Shown here one piece after another: positions 17,564 through 25,620 of a DNA stretch of 64,000 nt. The notes below the pieces were generated by a model that saw nothing but the letters and a program-made list of their open reading frames with translations, did not search any database and had not been told where the DNA came from. The DNA is taken from NCBI RefSeq assembly GCF_024105655.1, contig NZ_JAAAMH010000001.1, positions 558,001-622,000 of the forward strand, read 5' to 3'. This DNA comes from Aliihoeflea sp. 40Bstr573. GTDB taxonomy: Bacteria; Pseudomonadota; Alphaproteobacteria; Rhizobiales; Rhizobiaceae. Both the position numbers and the translations under genes were made by a program. Each line of letters starts with the position of its first letter. Position 1 is the first letter of the stretch.

Positions 17564-18817
17564 ATGTCCGCCTTCAAGTCCGATTTCCTGCGCACCTTGT
17601 CCGAGCGCGGCTTCATCCACCAGATCTCGGATGAAACCGGCCTTGACGACCTGTTCGCCAAGGAGACCGTGACGGCATATATCGGCTTTGACCCGACCGC
17701 GCCGAGCCTTCATGCCGGCGGTCTGATCCAAATCATGATGCTTTACTGGCTGCAAAAGACTGGCCACCGTCCGATCGCGCTGATGGGCGGCGGCACCGGC
17801 ATGGTCGGCGATCCGTCCTTCAAGGACGAAGCGCGCAAGCTGATGACGCTGGAAACCATCGCGGACAACATCGCCTCGATCAAGCGCGTCTTCTCGAACT
17901 ACCTGACCTTCGGCGACGGCCCCCGGGACGCCATCATGGCGGACAATGGCGACTGGCTGCGCAAGCTCAACTACCTCGATTTCCTGCGCGATGTCGGGGC
18001 ACATTTCTCGGTCAACCGCATGCTGTCCTTCGACAGCGTGAAGCTGCGCCTCGACCGCCAGCAGTCGCTGTCCTTCCTCGAATTCAACTACATGGTCCTG
18101 CAGGCCTACGATTTCGTGGAGTTGAACAAACGGTACGGCACGCGCCTACAGATCGGCGGCTCGGACCAGTGGGGCAACATCGTGAACGGCATCGATCTTG
18201 GCCATCGCATGGGCACGCCGCAGCTCTACGCGCTGACCTCGCCGCTGCTCACCACTTCGTCGGGCGCCAAGATGGGCAAGTCGCTCAACGGCGCGATCTG
18301 GCTCAACCCGGACATGCTGTCGGCCTATGATTTCTGGCAATACTGGCGCAACACCGAGGATGCCGATGTCGCGCGCTTCCTGAAGCTCTACACGACACTG
18401 CCGATGGACGAGATCGCGCGGCTCGGCGCGCTCGACGGCTCGGAGATCAACGACGCCAAGAAGGTGCTCGCAACCGAAGTCACCGCCATGCTGCATGGCC
18501 GCGAGGCTGCTGAGGCCGCCGCCGAAACCGCGCGCAAGACCTTCGAGGAAGGCGCGCTCGCCGAGAGCCTGCCCACTGTCGAGCTGCCGGCGGAGGAACT
18601 CGGCGCGGGGATTGGCGTACTCCAGCTCTTCGTCAAGGCCGGCCTGGCGACGTCCAACGGTGAGGCGCGGCGCCATGTCCAGGGCGGCGCGGTGCGCATC
18701 AACGACACGCCCGTCAGCGACGACCGCCAGGTGATCGGGAGCGGCGACGTGACAGCGGACGGCGTCATCAAGCTCTCGCTCGGCAAGAAGAAGCACATTC
18801 TGGTCCGGCCAGTCTGA
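17564..18817 (+). CDS. tyrS: tyrosyl-tRNA synthetase
   Basis: A 417-residue class Ic aminoacyl-tRNA synthetase that charges tRNA-Tyr. The HIGH-equivalent is HAGG in [10 protein letters not shown], the tyrosine pocket includes [11 protein letters not shown], and the KMSKS-equivalent is [12 protein letters not shown]-terminal S4 domain (about residues 350-415) begins [21 protein letters not shown] at 17564 fits homologue starts; an earlier in-frame ATG at 17524 would overlap the leader. Confidence 0.97.
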   Translation: MSAFKSDFLRTLSERGFIHQISDETGLDDLFAKETVTAYIGFDPTAPSLHAGGLIQIMMLYWLQKTGHRPIALMGGGTGMVGDPSFKDEARKLMTLETIADNIASIKRVFSNYLTFGDGPRDAIMADNGDWLRKLNYLDFLRDVGAHFSVNRMLSFDSVKLRLDRQQSLSFLEFNYMVLQAYDFVELNKRYGTRLQIGGSDQWGNIVNGIDLGHRMGTPQLYALTSPLLTTSSGAKMGKSLNGAIWLNPDMLSAYDFWQYWRNTEDADVARFLKLYTTLPMDEIARLGALDGSEINDAKKVLATEVTAMLHGREAAEAAAETARKTFEEGALAESLPTVELPAEELGAGIGVLQLFVKAGLATSNGEARRHVQGGAVRINDTPVSDDRQVIGSGDVTADGVIKLSLGKKKHILVRPV

Positions 18818-18821
18818 GAGG

Positions 18822-21800
18822 CTACTCGGAAAACTCGAACACAGAACGGAAAATGCCCGGCGCGATTGCGGAGAGCGGATTGATCTGCAACTGCGGCGCG
18901 TTTGTCGGACCGGCGAGCTTGAAGGTGATGCCGATCAGCCCCCGGTCGCGGCCATTGCCGAGGATCTGCCCGATCAGCGGAATCTCGGCGAAGAGGCGGT
19001 TGATCCCGTAGGCCGGCATGAAGGTGCCGGTCATCGACATGTTGCCGGAGCCGTCATAGACGGTGCCTTGGAAACTCGAACCGATGTCCGGCCCCCGGAT
19101 GACGCCGTTTTCAAGCGTCAAGAAGCCCTTGCCCTGATTGATGCGCGAAAATGCGCGGTCAAAGAACACGCGCTGAACGTCGAGTCGGCCATTGACGACA
19201 TCGTTCAGCGAGCGACCACGCGTATCCGAAGGCGTCGACACGAGCGAGGCCAGACGCGGCTCGTCCACCAGCCAGAAATCTCGTGCGGCGACGCGACCCA
19301 CCAGCGAGCCGCCTTCCGCGCCGCGCAGTTCCAAATTGAGCTGACCGCCTTCCATTCGCCCGTAAAGATCGAGGAAGCGCAGCACCGCACCTGCATCGCC
19401 GGTCTCCGCCCGCAGATAACGGCCACCCTGGCCGATGCCGTGATTGATCTCGACCTTGGCGCCGGAGCCGGTCGTGGCCGTTGCCGAGAGGTTTTCGATC
19501 GTCGCGCCCGTCCCCGAATAATCGATGACGACGTCGCGCAGGGTCTCGGTACCAAAGCCGGTCACGGCAGCGACATCGAGGTCGAGCGTGATCGGCACCG
19601 GCTGACCGCCGCCGCCGTGGGTAGCCTGCGATGTCGCCCGCAGCGCCTTGATCAGCGAGCGTGCATCCAACGCCTCTCCCTTGACGGTGATGACATAGCC
19701 ACGCCCACGTCGGGCGATGTCGACTCCGAAATCGTCGCCGCGATTGAGCCGGACCTGCGGGAAGCTCGCCTTTGTCAGGCCGGCCTCGTCGAGCGACACT
19801 TCTCCGCCCACCGCGAAACTCTCGCCCCGGATGCCGAAACCGTGCAGGAAGGTCTGGCCGCCGTCCCGCTCCATCTGGAAGGCGGTGGTGGCGGCGATGC
19901 CCGCCCCCTTCGACCACCCGATCCAGGGAAGGCTGAGCACGGAGCCGGACAGGTCGGCCGTGACGGACTGGCGCTCGGCGCTGGTCAGGTCTATGCCGAC
20001 ATCGGCGTTTCCGGACAGAAGCATGGAAAGCGCCGGCAGGAGTTGCTCGCGCGCCGCATCGTCGAGCTTCAGATCGACCTTGCGCGAGCGCTCGACCGTC
20101 GTGTTGAACGGCTCGGTCATGGCAATCGTCGCAGCAACACCGTTCAGCCTGGCATCCGCCTTGATCTCGGCATGGCTCGGGCGCACGCGCAGCGTGCCGT
20201 AGGCCTCGCTCACCGTCTGGCCCTGGAAAGGCTGCGCCAATGCGACGTCCGCAACGTCGAGTTCGACGTCGAAGCCGACTGGTATGTGCCGTCCATCCTC
20301 GTTGATCGGAAACTGCGCCTGCACACGTCCAGCGACATGGCCGGAAAGGTCGCCCGGTGCGAAATCGAGGTGCCGGCCCGCGTCGATGGGCTTCAGCGAG
20401 GCGAATTCCAGCGCCGCGTCGGCATCGGCGTCTACATCGACCACGAGGTTTCCGACGAGCGGCTTGCCGCGCGTGATGTCCATCGAGAAGGATGCATCCC
20501 GGCCGGCCACCCACTTGCCGCTGTCGAGTTGCGCGCGCGTCGTGGTCACGGCGACGTCGAGCCGGTCACCGCGAAAGCGCAATTCGCCGACGTTGTCCTG
20601 AAGCACTGGCAGTTCGCCCCCGACCGCTACCGAAGCGCCAGAAATCGCGAAATTTCCCGCAACCTCGTCGGTGAAGGGAATGCCGTCGCCGAAGCGGCCA
20701 GGCTCGGTCTCGAGCCGTATGGAGCCGGTATCAATCTTGCCTCCGGCGACGTGGGCGACCGCCCAGCGCCGCGCGCCTGGCGCGGCGAAGATCGGCCAGA
20801 TCGCCTTGGCATCGCTGATCTCCATGGAGCGCGCGTCGAGCGCAAGGCTGACGCCGGGGCTTTTGCCAGGCACGAAATCGATGCCCGCCCGCCCCGCGAC
20901 GCGTCCCGCGCCGCTGCGCAGGTCGATGTCGCTCAGTTGCAGCAGACGCTCCACAGGATCGAACGTACCGGCAATTCGCGTGCCGACCTCGATCTCCTCG
21001 TCGCTGTCGGGCACGGCGAGCCGTGAAGCTTCGGAAACCAGTTCGAAGCGATACCGCACATTGGCGCCCTGGCGTTTCGGTTCGGGCCCGACGGCGCCGT
21101 TGAACGACCAATCCGTATCCGCCGAATGCAGATCGAGCCTTTCGATCTCGATCTTGTCCGCCCCTGTGACGGCGTAGGCCTCGAAGGCGCCCGACATGGT
21201 CACGGTATCGCGCCCGATGTCGATGGCGGCGTTGTCGAAAATCGCATCGATGTCGAGCCGGTCTGCGGCGGACGACAGGCTCTGCGAACCCGAGAGGCTG
21301 ACCGTCAGACCACCAATGCGGTGCGCCAGGCCGATCCGGTCCGTTCCCTCGGCCACCGGTGCAAATCTCAGGTCGAGGTCCAGCATGGCTATGCGGGTCC
21401 GCTCGTCGTCGCGATGCGCCTTGCCCTCGAAAACGATGGTCCGCTCGGCGATCTCCGCCGTACCGGCCATTTGGAGCGCGCCTTCCTCCGTCCGTTCGAG
21501 CTGCGCGTCCGCGATCCGGACCGACGTGCCGCGCATGCTGTCGAGGACGATGGTGACGTTGCGCAGCTTGAGGTCGCGCGCCGCATTGCTTTCGACGAGG
21601 TCGAAGACGCGATGGATGGCGGCGAAGATTGCCGGCGTGACCAGGTCCGGATCCAGCAGACCGTCGGAGTTGCGCAGTCCGGCAAGCGGTCCCGGCCCGC
21701 CGCGGTCCGGCAACTGGTCGGCGACCACTCGGGCGTCGCTCAGCCTTGCGTTGGCAAGCTGCAGACGTCCCTCCAGGAGCGGCAGGAAGCGGATGCCGAA

Positions 21801-22181
21801 GCGGAGCAGCCCGACATCGATGAAGCCTTCGGCAGCGCCGGGACCCGCAAGCCCGGCACCGGCAATCTCGAGCGCGAGGAAACGGTCGGCGTCGATCCGC
21901 AGCCGCACTGACCCGATCGTCGCGACGACATCGCCGCCGGCAAGGTCGGTGACGACGCGCTGCGCCTCATGACGCAGCCGTTCGCCGCCGAAACCGGCCA
22001 TGAAGCCACCGACGATAAGCGTGATGAGGAGAAGCAGGACGCCGACGCCAAGGGCCGCCCCCATCAGGATGCGGGCCGGCAAGGAGCGGCGGCGACGGGG
22101 AGCATGTCCACGCGATTTGGCCCCGCGCAACAGGGCACGAGCATTCGCAGGCGTCTCTGGCCGATCGGAATGGTCGGTCAA
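18822..22181 (-). CDS. AsmA/YhdP-like large envelope protein
   Basis: A 1119-residue protein. A basic N-terminal tail is followed by one membrane helix (about residues 40-65, ILMGAALGVGVLLLLITLIV) and a very long periplasmic repeat-rich beta region of DUF3971/AsmA type. Family proteins (YhdP, TamB, AsmA) are thought to bridge inner and outer membranes for phospholipid transport. Here that is inferred from architecture only. The start is TTG at 22181 with GGAA eight bases before it, and no better ATG precedes the helix. The gene is convergent with tyrS (four-base gap). Confidence 0.85.
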   Translation of the reverse strand: MTDHSDRPETPANARALLRGAKSRGHAPRRRRSLPARILMGAALGVGVLLLLITLIVGGFMAGFGGERLRHEAQRVVTDLAGGDVVATIGSVRLRIDADRFLALEIAGAGLAGPGAAEGFIDVGLLRFGIRFLPLLEGRLQLANARLSDARVVADQLPDRGGPGPLAGLRNSDGLLDPDLVTPAIFAAIHRVFDLVESNAARDLKLRNVTIVLDSMRGTSVRIADAQLERTEEGALQMAGTAEIAERTIVFEGKAHRDDERTRIAMLDLDLRFAPVAEGTDRIGLAHRIGGLTVSLSGSQSLSSAADRLDIDAIFDNAAIDIGRDTVTMSGAFEAYAVTGADKIEIERLDLHSADTDWSFNGAVGPEPKRQGANVRYRFELVSEASRLAVPDSDEEIEVGTRIAGTFDPVERLLQLSDIDLRSGAGRVAGRAGIDFVPGKSPGVSLALDARSMEISDAKAIWPIFAAPGARRWAVAHVAGGKIDTGSIRLETEPGRFGDGIPFTDEVAGNFAISGASVAVGGELPVLQDNVGELRFRGDRLDVAVTTTRAQLDSGKWVAGRDASFSMDITRGKPLVGNLVVDVDADADAALEFASLKPIDAGRHLDFAPGDLSGHVAGRVQAQFPINEDGRHIPVGFDVELDVADVALAQPFQGQTVSEAYGTLRVRPSHAEIKADARLNGVAATIAMTEPFNTTVERSRKVDLKLDDAAREQLLPALSMLLSGNADVGIDLTSAERQSVTADLSGSVLSLPWIGWSKGAGIAATTAFQMERDGGQTFLHGFGIRGESFAVGGEVSLDEAGLTKASFPQVRLNRGDDFGVDIARRGRGYVITVKGEALDARSLIKALRATSQATHGGGGQPVPITLDLDVAAVTGFGTETLRDVVIDYSGTGATIENLSATATTGSGAKVEINHGIGQGGRYLRAETGDAGAVLRFLDLYGRMEGGQLNLELRGAEGGSLVGRVAARDFWLVDEPRLASLVSTPSDTRGRSLNDVVNGRLDVQRVFFDRAFSRINQGKGFLTLENGVIRGPDIGSSFQGTVYDGSGNMSMTGTFMPAYGINRLFAEIPLIGQILGNGRDRGLIGITFKLAGPTNAPQLQINPLSAIAPGIFRSVFEFSE

Positions 22182-22278
22182 GCGTCGTTCCGTCTGTAAT
22201 GCAGCGTCATGGACGAATCGTGTCCAGAGACTATAACCCCCCCTTTCGTGTCCGTAACAGCAAAATGGAGGTCAAATC

Positions 22279-22746
22279 ATGTCCGAACTTGCCACCGGCG
22301 ACATGGCGCCCGATTTCGCCCTGCCCGGTGATGGCGGCACGACGATTTCCCTTGCCGCGCTCAAGGGACGGCCGGTGGTCCTGTTCTTTTATCCCAAGGA
22401 CGATACCAGCGGCTGCACCACTGAAGCCCTCGACTTTACCCGGTTGAAGGCGGAGTTCGACGCATTGGCCGTCGCGCTCGTCGGCATGTCGCCCGACAGC
22501 ACAAGAAGGCACGACAAGTTCAAGACGAAGCATGGCCTCGACATTCCCCTCGCTTCCGACGAGGAAAAGACGACGCTGGAAGCCTATGGCGTGTGGATTG
22601 AGAAGAGCATGTACGGCCGCAAATATATGGGCGTCGACCGCTCCACATTCCTAATCGACAAGGAAGGGCGGGTCGCCCGCGTCTGGCGCAAGGTGAAGGT
22701 CCCCGGCCATGCAGAGGAGGTCTTGGAAGCTGCGAAGGCGCTCTGA
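22279..22746 (+). CDS. bcp: thioredoxin-dependent peroxiredoxin Bcp/PrxQ
   Basis: A 155-residue peroxiredoxin that reduces hydroperoxides using thioredoxin. The peroxidatic Cys is in DDTSGCTTEALDF; the usual sequence is TPGCT, so the Pro is Ser here. The resolving cysteine five residues on (CxxxxC in E. coli Bcp) is replaced by Leu, implying a 1-Cys mechanism or a different resolver. The conserved Arg lies in GVDRSTFLID. The ATG at 22279 is preceded by AAATGGAGG. It probably forms a unit with the 24-residue ORF downstream. Confidence 0.93.
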   Translation: MSELATGDMAPDFALPGDGGTTISLAALKGRPVVLFFYPKDDTSGCTTEALDFTRLKAEFDALAVALVGMSPDSTRRHDKFKTKHGLDIPLASDEEKTTLEAYGVWIEKSMYGRKYMGVDRSTFLIDKEGRVARVWRKVKVPGHAEEVLEAAKAL

Positions 22747-22812
22747 ATCGCCGGAACATTTTCGCCTTCGCTGAATTATCGCCAGGACACCTCGCGACAA
22801 ACGGAGAAAGCA

Positions 22813-22887
22813 ATGTTCAAGGGTTTGCTTCTGTGGATGATCGGCATTCCGATCCCGATTATCATTCTCCTGCTTCTGATTTTCTAG
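22813..22887 (+). CDS. 24-residue hydrophobic small protein
   Basis: ATG at 22813 has a good ribosome site (GGAG seven bases upstream) and opens a 24-codon frame ending in TAG. The product begins MFKGLLLWMIG and is almost wholly hydrophobic, with IPIP followed by an Ile/Leu run, so it would be a single membrane helix. It sits between bcp (67-base gap) and a strong terminator. I do not know a family name. The ribosome site, terminator and fully hydrophobic composition argue it is translated. Confidence 0.55.
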   Translation: MFKGLLLWMIGIPIPIIILLLLIF

Positions 22888-22923
22888 TCAGCCGCCGCCC
22901 CTTTAGACTGATCCCGACGATCT

Positions 22924-22949
22924 CGGCTCCGCTCTTGCGGAGCCGTTTT
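22924..22949 (+). terminator. rho-independent terminator after bcp unit
   Basis: A 9-bp perfect stem CGGCTCCGC/GCGGAGCCG closes a TCTT loop and is followed by TTTTCGTTT. It ends the bcp / small-ORF transcript. Confidence 0.85.
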
Positions 22950-23037
22950 CGTTTGCGCATCGCGTGAACCAGCCATTAACCCTAATAAGGCGTAATGGTC
23001 CGACATCCAGCTTTTCCCGTTCTTGGAGACCGGACCC

Positions 23038-24351
23038 GTGCCGACATATCCTGGCAATCGCCGCGAGCCGCACACCGTCATCATTGCCCGCGGCGACCGT
23101 ATTCGCCACTTCACGGTGCGACCTTGGATCGTCGGATTCATCGGTTCGGCGCTCGCCGCGCTGGCGATCGGATATCTGCTGGCGACATCCTATCTCGTGC
23201 TGCGCGACGACCTGATCGGTGCGACGGCGGCGCGGCAGGCACGCATGCAGCAAGCCTATGAGGACCGCATCTCGATCCTTCGTACGCAGGTCGACCGCAT
23301 CACCAGCCGGCAACTGCTCGATCAGCAACTCGTGCAGGGCAAGGTTGCCGAACTTCTGGCGCGCCAGAGCCAGATCACCCAACGCCACGGCCAGATCAGC
23401 CCCATCATCGAGCGCGCCATGGGCACGGCAGAGGTCCTGCCCGACACCGCGCCGGTCCCCGAAGCTCGTCCCGTCCTGCGCGCCACGCTCACACCGGGCA
23501 AGGCCGCGTCCGTCTTCGCCAAACTGACCGGCGAGGAGGCAATCGACGGTGAACCGCCAAGCGTCCAGAACGCATTCTGGCCACGCCCCAAGCTGCCCGC
23601 AGAACCGGTCGATGCCGCTCCGGTCACCGTCGACGACACAGCGCCCGACGAAAAGGCCGACCTCTTCGATTCACTGGGCGCCTCGCTGGCCGCCATCGAA
23701 ACCGAGCAACTCAGGAGCATCGAGACGCTGACCTCGGAGACCTTCGAAACCGCCGACACGATTCGCGAGGCGCTCATTCAGGCCGGTTTGCCGGTGAACG
23801 AGGATTTCGGCATCGACGAACAGGGCGTCGGCGGCCCGCTCGTTGCGATCGATGAGGATGCGCTTTTCGAAGAACGCGTGCGCGAACTCGAAGAAGCACT
23901 GGCACACCTCGAAACCTTGAAGGCGTCAGCACGCGACTACCCGATCTTCAATCCCGCTCCCGGCCAGGCCGTATCGAGTTCGTTCGGGGTGCGCCGCGAC
24001 CCGTTTCTGCGCCGCCCGGCCATGCATGCCGGCATCGATTTTCGCGCCACGTCCGGTACGCCGGTTCAATCGACCGGCGCCGGCAAAGTCATCCGTGCCG
24101 GCTGGGCAGGCGGCTACGGCCGCCTCGTCGAGGTCGACCACGGCAATGGCTGGTCGACGCGCTACGCGCATCTGAGCCGGATCGACGTGAAGGTCGGCGA
24201 CAAGCTGTCGACCGGCGACGCGATCGGCGCCGTCGGCAGCACCGGACGCTCGACCGGCCCGCACCTGCACTACGAAATCCGCCGCCACGGCAAGGCAACC
24301 GATCCGCTGCGCTTCCTGAAGGCAGGCAACCAGATCGCCGATCTGCTCTGA
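23038..24351 (+). CDS. M23 family peptidoglycan metallopeptidase
   Basis: A 437-residue LytM-type endopeptidase. A short cytoplasmic tail is followed by a membrane helix (about residues 28-50, WIVGFIGSALAALAIGYLL), a coiled coil (ATAARQARMQQAYEDRI onward), a long acidic linker and a C-terminal M23 domain. The domain's zinc ligands are in HAGIDFRATSGTPV and GPHLHYEIRRHG. It probably cleaves peptidoglycan crosslinks during growth. GTG at 23038 is preferred, with GGAG nine bases upstream; an upstream TTG at 23023 overlaps that site. It is convergent with prfB across a shared terminator. Confidence 0.9.
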   Translation: MPTYPGNRREPHTVIIARGDRIRHFTVRPWIVGFIGSALAALAIGYLLATSYLVLRDDLIGATAARQARMQQAYEDRISILRTQVDRITSRQLLDQQLVQGKVAELLARQSQITQRHGQISPIIERAMGTAEVLPDTAPVPEARPVLRATLTPGKAASVFAKLTGEEAIDGEPPSVQNAFWPRPKLPAEPVDAAPVTVDDTAPDEKADLFDSLGASLAAIETEQLRSIETLTSETFETADTIREALIQAGLPVNEDFGIDEQGVGGPLVAIDEDALFEERVRELEEALAHLETLKASARDYPIFNPAPGQAVSSSFGVRRDPFLRRPAMHAGIDFRATSGTPVQSTGAGKVIRAGWAGGYGRLVEVDHGNGWSTRYAHLSRIDVKVGDKLSTGDAIGAVGSTGRSTGPHLHYEIRRHGKATDPLRFLKAGNQIADLL

Positions 24352-24353
24352 TG

Positions 24354-24379
24354 AAAAGGCCGGGAAATTCCCGGCCTTT
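24354..24379. terminator. bidirectional terminator between M23 gene and prfB
   Basis: A perfect inverted repeat GGCCGGGAA-A-TTCCCGGCC is flanked by AAAA on the left and TTT on the right, and lies between two convergent stops. The T tail is short, so efficiency is uncertain. Confidence 0.65.
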
Positions 24380-24384
24380 CGAGT

Positions 24385-25516
24385 CTAGTCGAGGTCGGCG
24401 ACCACTTCGCCAGCCGATCCCTCGATCTTGTGCGAGAGCGCCGCTTCCATGAAGTCGTCGAGATCACCATCAAGCACATTCTGCGGCGACGTGCTTTCGA
24501 CGCCCGTGCGCAGATCCTTCACGAGCTGATAGGGCTGCAGCACGTAGGAACGGATCTGGTGCCCCCAGCCGATCTCGGTTTTCGATGCCTCGGTGGCGCT
24601 CGCCGCCTCCTCACGCTTCTTCAGTTCGGCTTCGTAGAGGCGCGCGCGCAGCATGTCCCACGCCTTGGCACGGTTCTTGTGCTGCGAGCGTTCCTGCTGG
24701 CATGCCACCACGATGCCGGTCGCGATATGCGTGATGCGCACGGCCGAGTCCGTTGTGTTGACGTGCTGGCCGCCCGCGCCCGACGCGCGATAGGTGTCGA
24801 TGCGCACGTCCGATTCCGAAACGTCGATTTCGATCGAGTCATCGATGACCGGATATACCCAGACGCTGGCGAAGGAAGTGTGCCGCCGCGCGTTGGAATC
24901 GTAAGGCGAAATGCGCACGAGCCGGTGCACGCCCGATTCGGTCTTCAGCCATCCATAGGCTTTCTCGCCCTTGATCAGGATGGTCGCGGACTTGATGCCG
25001 GCTTCTTCGCCGTCATGAAGCTCCAGCACCTCGACCTTCATGCCGCGACGCTCTGCCCAGCGCGTGTACATGCGCAACAGCATCGATGCCCAGTCCTGGC
25101 TTTCGGTGCCGCCTGCGCCCGAATGCACTTCCAGATAGGTGTCGTTGCCGTCGGCTTCTCCGGAAAGAAGTGTGTCGACCTGGCGGGCTGCCACTTCGCC
25201 GCGCATCGAGCGAATCGCGGCTTCGGCGTCCTGGATGATGGCTTGGTCGCCTTCTTCCTCGCCGAGCTCGATCAGCCCGATATTGTCGTCAAGCGACTGC
25301 GTGAGCCCCTTGATGGCGGTGATGGCGTCTTCCAGCGACTGGCGCTCGCGCATCAGCTTCTGCGCCTCCTGCGGATCGTTCCACAGGTCGGGGTCTTCGG
25401 CGCGGTTGTTCAGGTAATCAAGTCGCTTTACGGCCTGATCCCAGTCAAAGATGCCTCCTCAGCAGGGTTATGCCCTGCTTGATTTCGTCGATGAGATTTT
25501 CGGTCTCGGCGCGCAT
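24385..25516 (-). CDS. prfB: peptide chain release factor 2, programmed +1 frameshift
   Basis: RF2, which ends translation at UGA and UAA, is encoded in two frames. The first 23 codons run from ATG at 25516 to CTT (25450-25448), then an in-frame TGA (25447-25445). Reading continues in the +1 frame at GAC for 353 residues, giving about 376. The frameshift signal is standard: CTT-TGA-C with an SD-like AGGAGG at 25459-25454, three bases before the slippery codon. The GGQ motif is in [14 protein letters not shown]. The codon-recognition tripeptide reads SPY ([12 protein letters not shown]) rather than the SPF of E. coli. Annotators who ignore the shift start at 25353. Confidence 0.95.
25445..25459 (-). 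promoter_or_regulatory. RF2 +1 frameshift signal
   Basis: On the minus strand AGGAGG-CAT-CTT-TGA-C provides an internal SD-like stimulator, the slippery CTT and a poorly recognised UGA-C stop. Low RF2 makes ribosomes shift +1, so RF2 regulates its own synthesis, as established in E. coli. Confidence 0.93.
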
Positions 25517-25620
25517 GACTGGCTCGCCTTTCATTCAATTGGGGGTTGGGAAATCGGCGCGGACCATAGGGACGACCCGCCGCCCTGTAAAGGCAGCGAA
25601 CGGGCTCTTTGCGCGGTCGA

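Noticed and set aside
19068-21026. 652-codon plus-strand ORF inside the AsmA-like gene
   Set aside because: Antisense shadow of a long GC-rich gene, without ribosome site or family features.
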